In this document: in pieces, positions 6,525-10,868 of the stretch
How the letters are laid out: every line of letters starts with the position of its first letter
Position numbering within the stretch: the stretch's first letter is position 1
NCBI GenBank assembly: GCA_900540335.1
Contig: UQFC01000095.1
Span: 1 to 10,868 of the forward strand
Source: an uncultured Clostridium sp.
GTDB lineage: Bacteria; Bacillota; Clostridia; Lachnospirales; Lachnospiraceae
Direction: 5' to 3'
DNA length: 10,868 nucleotides
Program-made: the position numbers and the translations under genes
Notes under the pieces: generated by a model
What the model saw: the letters and a program-made list of their open reading frames with translations, nothing else
Told to the model about the DNA's origin: nothing
Databases searched by the model: none

Positions 6525-8615
6525 ATGAAATATAAATATAAAAGAATCGGAGCCGGAGCCATGGCGGCGGTGATGCTCTGTACCGGAATTCATATTCCGG
6601 CATACGGCAAAGAGGCCTCTGTGGCGGTGGATGAGGCCATGTACGTAAATCTGGATTATTATGGCAGAATGGAAACGGTCAATGTGGTAAAAAGCTGCAG
6701 TCTGAACGGACAGAAGACCTTTACAGATTACGGAAATTATCTGGATGTAACCAATATGACGGATTATACAGAGCCTCAGATGGAGAAGGGATCTGTAACC
6801 TGGAATTTCCCGGAGCCGGAGGCAAACCGTTTTTATTATAAATGCAGGCTGGATGCAGAGCAGGTGGAGCTGCCCTGGAATTTTGATATTTCTTATAAAT
6901 TAAACGGGGTTCCCATGAACGGAGATCAGCTGGCCGGAGCGTCGGGACTGGTGGAAATTCACATAGATGCCAGGGCGAACGACCGGGCGCTGGAGTATTA
7001 CCGCAATAATATGATGCTGGCAGCCGGCGTTATGGTGGATTTGAATGACTGCTACAGCCTGGATGCAGAGGGTGCACAGATTCAGAACATGGGAAGTCAG
7101 ACCGCGGCTGTCTTTACGGCTCTTCCCGGTGAGGACGGAGACTACACCATACGAATCGGCTCAGACAGCTTTGAAATGGGCGGAGTATTTATGGCAATGG
7201 TTCCCGGAACAACGGAGTCTCTGGAGCATGTGGTGGATTTGAAGGATGCGAAGGACACCTGGAAGGAGTCCGGAGATCAGTTTTATGACAGTATGGAGCA
7301 GATGGCTCTTTCTGTAGAGGCCATGCGGGACAGTGTTCAAGAGCTTCAGCAGGGGTTAAGCTCTGCTGAGGAGGCAAGAAAGGTCTGGAGCGGTTCCAAA
7401 GACAGTATTCTGGCAGGAAATGATCAGGTGCTGGAATCCCTGACTCAGGTTTCCAGACAGATGGAGGTCATGATTCCTCATATTGAGACGGCGAAGGAAG
7501 CGGCAGATGTGGTTCATGACAGCATGGAGGATATTGTAAATTCCATGAGGGAAATGCAGGATCCTTTGCAGAAGCTGAATCATGCTTTGAAGGGAATTCA
7601 GAGCGGAGCTGAGGACTTGTCCGGAAATGTTCCCGGGCTGAACGCTCTGATGCAGCAGCTGATTGCCCTGGATGCCGCTCTGCAGGCCAGTGAGCAGGCC
7701 TATATAACAGAGCTGGGCCAGCTGGCAGGAAGTCTGGAGCAGATTGGAAAGGATTATCAGATGCCGGAGACGGATGCAGAGGATGTGGAGCTGGAAAATG
7801 ATCTTCCGCAGACTGCAACGCCGTCAAACGCAGCTGTCAGAACAGGACTCGGAATTTCTTCCCACGAGGCGCCGCGGGTAGGTGTGGGAGTTACCATGGA
7901 TACTTCAGAGCTGATTGAGACTCTGATGCAGAAAAAGGCCGCTCTGGAGAAGCTTTCAGCAGCAAGCAGTAAGCTGGCTTCTCAGATGAAGGAGCTTCTG
8001 GAGGACGGGGCAGATGCCTCCCGGTATATGGCAGAGCTGACAGAATGCATGGATTTCCTGATAGAGGACGGAACAGCGCTTTACGATTCTCTTGATATGT
8101 ATTATCCGGATCTGCAGGCTGCTCTGGACGACACAGAGGAGCTGGTAAACAGAACGACAGAGGCATTAAATAATGGAATCAATACAGCAGCGGTTCTTCA
8201 GCAGACCTTGAAGGACAGCAGCGATCACATGGATGCCGCAGCCAGGGACAGTATTAGCGGCGCCATGGATATGCTGGATAAAAGTCTGAGTGTGCTGGAC
8301 AGCACAACAGCCATGAGGCAGGCGGGACGGACCATGAAGGATACTCTGGACAGAGAGTGGGAGGATCTGGAGGAGGATACCCGGTTCTTAAATATGGATC
8401 CTAATGCAGAGAAGGTGTCCTTTACATCAGAGAAAAATCAGGAGCCGGAATCCCTGCAGATTGTTCTGAGAACAGAAGAAATCAGCCTGGATGATGACGA
8501 TGAGCTGATGGATGCAGAAGCGGCAGCGGGGCAAAACACAGAAAGTCCTCTTCGGAGAATGTGGAATGTGCTGGTAAAAATGTGCAAAGCAATTGCAGAA
8601 ATTTTTAAAAACAGA
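6525..8615 (+). CDS. Large secreted coiled-coil protein paired with the MMPL transporter
   Basis: This exported protein of 697 aa has no family I can name. The start is ATG 6525 with AGGAGG seven bases upstream; the stop follows at 8616-8618. The N-terminus is a signal peptide (basic, then hydrophobic, cleavage near AYG-K at residue 28). Residues about 32-240 look beta-rich and globular (DEAMYVNLDYYGRMETVNVV near the start). Residues about 243-400 are long helices with heptad-like spacing, in the style of the extracytoplasmic coiled coils of YhgE/Pip-like proteins. A Pro/Ser/Ala/Thr linker (about 415-452, QTATPSNAA) separates these from a second helical region (about 455-645). The C-terminus is a short amphipathic helix, not a clear TM anchor. 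A cysteine in the signal (C19) lacks a lipobox. It lies 18 nt after the MMPL gene, so it is probably that transporter's extracytoplasmic partner. Confidence 0.85.
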
Positions 8616-8632
8616 TAATGGGGTGAGTTTCC

Positions 8633-9259
8633 ATGAAAGAAGAAAAATTCAGAATTATTACAATTGGGCGGCAGTTAGGCTGCGGAGGCAGTCAGATTGG
8701 ACATGAGGCCGCCAGGCGTCTGGGGCTGGAATGTTATGACAAACGGCTGATTGAAATGGCCTGCAGCTATGGGGAGGTGGACATGGAACGGATGCGGGCT
8801 GTTGATGAAAAAATGCCGAATCCATTTCTCTACTCTGTTCCGAGAGAGATTCAGAATGAGAAAACCGGCCGGGGAATTGCGGTAAATGACATGATGTTTA
8901 ATCTGCAGTCAGAGGTTATCAGACGGCTGGCAGCAAGGGAATCCTGTGTGATCATCGGACGGTGCGCAGATTATGTGCTGAGGGACATTCCGGGAGTCAC
9001 CTCCATTTTCCTTCATGGAGATATGGAAAGCAGGATCCGGCGGGTTGCGGAGAGACGGGGCGTGGAAAAAAACCAGGCTATCAGCCTGATCAAAAAGACA
9101 GACAAGGCGCGGCGCAATTATTATGAGTGCTATACCGGAAAGCGGTGGGGCACCAGAGACAGCTATGATGTGACACTGAATACAGCAAGGCTGGGACTGG
9201 AGAAATGTGTGGATTTGATTTGCCGGATCTATGCAGGAGGAGAGGCAAAGATGGTTTAA
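8633..9259 (+). CDS. Cytidylate kinase-like (AAA_26) P-loop protein
   Basis: This 208-aa cytosolic protein has the cytidylate-kinase-like fold often annotated AAA_26. The P-loop is the Gly-rich variant GRQLGCGGSQIG (residues 12-23). Then come YDKRLIEMA (about 38), a central CVIIGRCADYVL strand-loop (about 105-115), and a LID-like basic region (RIRRVAERRGV from about 134, KARRNYYECYTGKRWG from about 154). It is a little shorter than housekeeping Cmk (about 220-230 aa). It diverges from Cmk in the nucleobase region, so the phosphate acceptor should not be assumed to be CMP. It has no signal peptide or membrane segment, unlike every other product of the operon. The ATG has GGGGTGAG about 6 nt upstream, 14 nt after the previous stop, so it is clearly part of the transcript. 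Confidence 0.88.
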   Translation: MKEEKFRIITIGRQLGCGGSQIGHEAARRLGLECYDKRLIEMACSYGEVDMERMRAVDEKMPNPFLYSVPREIQNEKTGRGIAVNDMMFNLQSEVIRRLAARESCVIIGRCADYVLRDIPGVTSIFLHGDMESRIRRVAERRGVEKNQAISLIKKTDKARRNYYECYTGKRWGTRDSYDVTLNTARLGLEKCVDLICRIYAGGEAKMV

Positions 9260-9291
9260 GCCGGAAGACGGCACAGAAAGGAAATGGAAGC

Positions 9292-10383
9292 GTGAAAATT
9301 GAAACAACCGTGTTGGTTCTGGCAGCTTCTGCAGCCCTGTCCCTGGCATCCATGGGGACAGCGGCAGGAGAAACAGTAAACTGGCCATATCAGTCAGAGG
9401 TTCAGGACGAGGGACAGAAGGAAACAGGGCAGCGCAGAAAGATAGGTAAAATCAACCTTGTTTTTGACGCGGATCTGGGAATTGGAAATAACGGGAAACA
9501 GATTTCGGTAACGGCGGAGGGAAGCAGCAGAGAGCGCTATTCTATCGAAGATACGCAGGTGGTTAACGAAGAATGGGAGTTTTCCAATGCAAACCCGCCG
9601 GAGCTGGAAATCACCCTGGTTTCCGGGGATGAGGATCTGTGGTATTTTTCTTCCTCCGCATCATCAGATTTCCGTCTGAAGCTGGCAGAAACATCGAAGA
9701 ACCGGTATGAAAAGGTAAAATTTGTCAGCGCGAAAAGGCAGGAGGACAACAGTGTTTTGACATTGCGGGTTCAGCTTCTTTTTGATAAAGATGCAGATAC
9801 CAGAAAGTCACCGGCGGTTTCTCAGTCACCGGCATCCGGTTTTGGCTGGGATTCCGGGGAAAAGGGACGGGCGGTCTGGAATCCGGAGGCATCTGCCCGG
9901 TATTACCAGGTACAGCTGATCCATAATGGAGGAGCAGTGGGAATTGTCCGCTCGGTTTACCAGAATTACTATGATTTTTCGAAACAGGTGACAGAGCCGG
10001 GTGCGTACCAGTTTCAGGTGCGGACGGTGAGCGAAGCCAGTCACAGAAAAAGTGAGTGGACCATGTCAGATGTGTTGACTGTAAAAACGGATGGAAGCTT
10101 TGTGGTGGCGAAGACTTATGAAGGAGCCGGATGGCAGAAGACGAAGGACGGACTTCACTGGTGGTGGAGAAATGAAGACGGAACCCGTCCTGTCTCACAG
10201 TGGATGGAGCAGGGCGGCCGCTGGTATTATTTTGATGACCAGGGGTACATGGTTACAGGCTGGCTCTGTCTGGACGGCCTCTGGTATTACCTGGATCGGG
10301 AAAATGGAGATCTGTATGTGAATTGCCGGACTCCGGATCATTACTGGGTAGGGCCGGACGGGATATATGTTCCCGGAAAATAA
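9292..10383 (+). CDS. Secreted protein with FN3-like segment and C-terminal choline-binding-type wall repeats
   Basis: This exported protein of 363 aa is the last gene of the operon. I choose the GTG at 9292 because the next residues form a clean signal peptide (KIETTVLVLAASAALSLAS, cleavage near TAAG, about residue 23). The in-frame ATG at 9205 would put an unrelated charged stretch before it and overlap the kinase gene. AAAGG at about 9277-9281 is the likely ribosome binding site. Residues about 45-165 form a beta-rich domain of no family I recognise. Residues about 184-266 (AVWNPEASARYYQVQL to AYQFQVRTVSEAS) look fibronectin type III-like. Residues about 278-363 hold CW_binding-type repeats: GWQKTKDGLHWWW, QWMEQGGRWYYFDDQGYMVTG and GLWYYLDRENGD. 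It should be tethered to the cell wall. A terminator overlaps its stop codon. Confidence 0.85.
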   Translation: MKIETTVLVLAASAALSLASMGTAAGETVNWPYQSEVQDEGQKETGQRRKIGKINLVFDADLGIGNNGKQISVTAEGSSRERYSIEDTQVVNEEWEFSNANPPELEITLVSGDEDLWYFSSSASSDFRLKLAETSKNRYEKVKFVSAKRQEDNSVLTLRVQLLFDKDADTRKSPAVSQSPASGFGWDSGEKGRAVWNPEASARYYQVQLIHNGGAVGIVRSVYQNYYDFSKQVTEPGAYQFQVRTVSEASHRKSEWTMSDVLTVKTDGSFVVAKTYEGAGWQKTKDGLHWWWRNEDGTRPVSQWMEQGGRWYYFDDQGYMVTGWLCLDGLWYYLDRENGDLYVNCRTPDHYWVGPDGIYVPGK

Positions 10384-10401
10384 AACTGCCGCAGTTTTTT
10401 G
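10382..10401 (+). terminator. Rho-independent terminator of the envelope operon
   Basis: AAAACTG-CCG-CAGTTTT (10382-10398) is a 7-bp stem with a 3-nt loop that runs straight into further T residues. It overlaps the stop codon of the last operon gene and precedes the rpoN promoter, so it separates the two transcription units. Confidence 0.75.
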
Positions 10402-10421
10402 TCTATTATGCACATATTTTT

Positions 10422-10451
10422 TTGACCATATCTCTGATTTTGTGTTATACT
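10422..10451 (+). promoter_or_regulatory. Likely sigma-A promoter of rpoN
   Basis: TTGACC (10422-10427) and TATACT (10446-10451) are 18 bp apart, with a TGT just upstream of the -10 box (an extended -10). The predicted start is near 10458, about 55 nt before the rpoN start codon. Confidence 0.75.
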
Positions 10452-10469
10452 GTTGAGAAAGAATGAACG

Positions 10470-10488
10470 GGTTTTGCACCACAAAACC
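10470..10488 (+). other. Small hairpin in the rpoN leader
   Basis: GGTTTTG (10470-10476) and CAAAACC (10482-10488) pair perfectly around a 5-nt loop. It lies between the predicted transcription start and the AGGAGG at 10501-10506. It leaves the ribosome binding site free, so it may stabilise the 5' end or bind a factor. It has no following T-run and is not a terminator. Confidence 0.45.
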
Positions 10489-10513
10489 ACAGTGATACAC
10501 AGGAGGAAGGGAA

Positions 10514-10868
10514 ATGGAGATGGGCAGCGGACTGCTGGTGGAACAAAAACAGACCTTGTCAGTGGGGCAGGTGCAGTCATTGAATATTCTGGCGCTGAAC
10601 AATCAGGAGCTGGAGGATTTTCTGATGAATGAATATCTGGAGAATCCCATGCTGGAGAATTCCGGAGATAAAGAAAATGAAATGTTCACGGATATGGAAA
10701 AGATGTATGAGAAGGGAACCTCGTTCCGGGATCAGTATCTGGAAAATCCGGAGGAAGAAGAGCAAAGCCGCAATGATGTAAGAGCAAGAACAGAAAACTT
10801 CCTGAAGGAGTATCTGTTAAATCAGCTGGATCGGGGAAGCCTTTCTCTGCGGGAGTGGGAAACGGCGG
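10514..10868 (+). CDS. rpoN: RNA polymerase sigma-54 factor RpoN (3'-truncated by window edge)
   Basis: This is the N-terminal part (118 codons) of sigma-54, which directs RNA polymerase to -24/-12 promoters and needs an AAA+ activator to open them. Region I is recognisable: a Gln-rich start (VEQKQTLSVGQVQSLNIL), then LNNQELEDFLMNEYLENPML, a hallmark of the family. An acidic, variable region II follows (ENPEEEEQSRND), and then the start of the core-binding region (FLKEYLLNQLD). The ATG at 10514 has AGGAGG at 10501-10506 with 7-nt spacing; the ATG at 10520 is less well placed. It has its own promoter and is separated from the envelope operon by a terminator, so its position next to that operon need not mean a shared function. 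The core-binding, HTH and RpoN-box regions lie off the edge. Confidence 0.93.
   Translation, partial: MEMGSGLLVEQKQTLSVGQVQSLNILALNNQELEDFLMNEYLENPMLENSGDKENEMFTDMEKMYEKGTSFRDQYLENPEEEEQSRNDVRARTENFLKEYLLNQLDRGSLSLREWETA

Noticed and set aside
5706..6593. A 295-codon open frame antisense to the MMPL gene (minus strand)
   Set aside because: It lies opposite the second half of a clear transporter, is rich in His, Asn and Arg without any domain pattern, and is explained as the shadow of hydrophobic codons on the other strand.
6525..6611. Possible lipoprotein signal on the coiled-coil protein (cysteine at residue 19)
   Set aside because: The residues before the cysteine (V-M-L) do not fit a lipobox, and an ordinary signal peptidase I site follows near residue 28.
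7468..8166. Pro/Ser/His-rich minus-strand open frames opposite the coiled-coil protein
   Set aside because: They are shadows of Gln/Glu/Leu/Ala-rich codons, with no start signals and composition unlike real proteins here.
8909..9388. A 159-codon minus-strand open frame across the kinase and the next gene
   Set aside because: It spans the junction of two well-supported plus-strand genes and shows no domain.
1..10868. CRISPR arrays, tRNA or rRNA genes, and sigma-54 -24/-12 promoters
   Set aside because: I saw no regularly spaced repeats, no cloverleaf or rRNA-like stretches, and no convincing TGGCAC-N5-TTGC pattern ahead of any gene when reading by eye.

Overview
The window looks like chromosomal DNA from a Gram-positive anaerobe of the Clostridia, most likely Lachnospiraceae. 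The grounds are strong AGGAGG-type ribosome binding sites, tightly packed same-strand operons, choline-binding-like cell wall repeats on secreted proteins, an AAA_26 cytidylate-kinase-like protein, and a Firmicutes-style RpoN. No sequence search was possible, so the taxon is inferred from protein style.

The layout falls into three blocks. (1) Positions 1-2055 (+) are A+T-rich. They hold the 3' part of an OppF/DppF-type peptide ABC transporter ATPase, overlapped by an M20 (PepV-like) metallodipeptidase. This is a peptide uptake and hydrolysis unit that continues off the left edge. (2) Positions 2056-2630 have no intact gene. They hold the decayed, internally deleted remains of an IS200/IS605-family tnpB on the minus strand, a strong hairpin that may be the element's right end, and, just after the neighbouring tetR stop codon, an orphan ribosome binding site with a nine-codon frame that runs into the TnpB debris. 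(3) Positions 2631-10401 have higher G+C. They hold a TetR-family regulator (minus) divergent from a five-gene plus-strand operon that ends in a rho-independent terminator. The genes encode a secreted protein with a wall-binding-like segment and a degenerate CAP/SCP-like domain, a 12-TM MMPL/RND transporter, a large secreted coiled-coil protein, a cytidylate-kinase-like P-loop protein, and a secreted protein with an FN3-like segment plus C-terminal wall-binding repeats. After the terminator, rpoN (sigma-54) starts from its own promoter and runs off the right edge.

The five-gene operon is the most interesting part. An MMPL pump, three exported proteins (two with wall-binding-like repeats) and a small cytosolic kinase-like protein sit under one promoter, opposite a TetR regulator. 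This suggests a regulated cell-envelope export or remodelling system whose substrate cannot be read from the sequence. Candidate operator palindromes lie in the 145-bp divergent promoter region.
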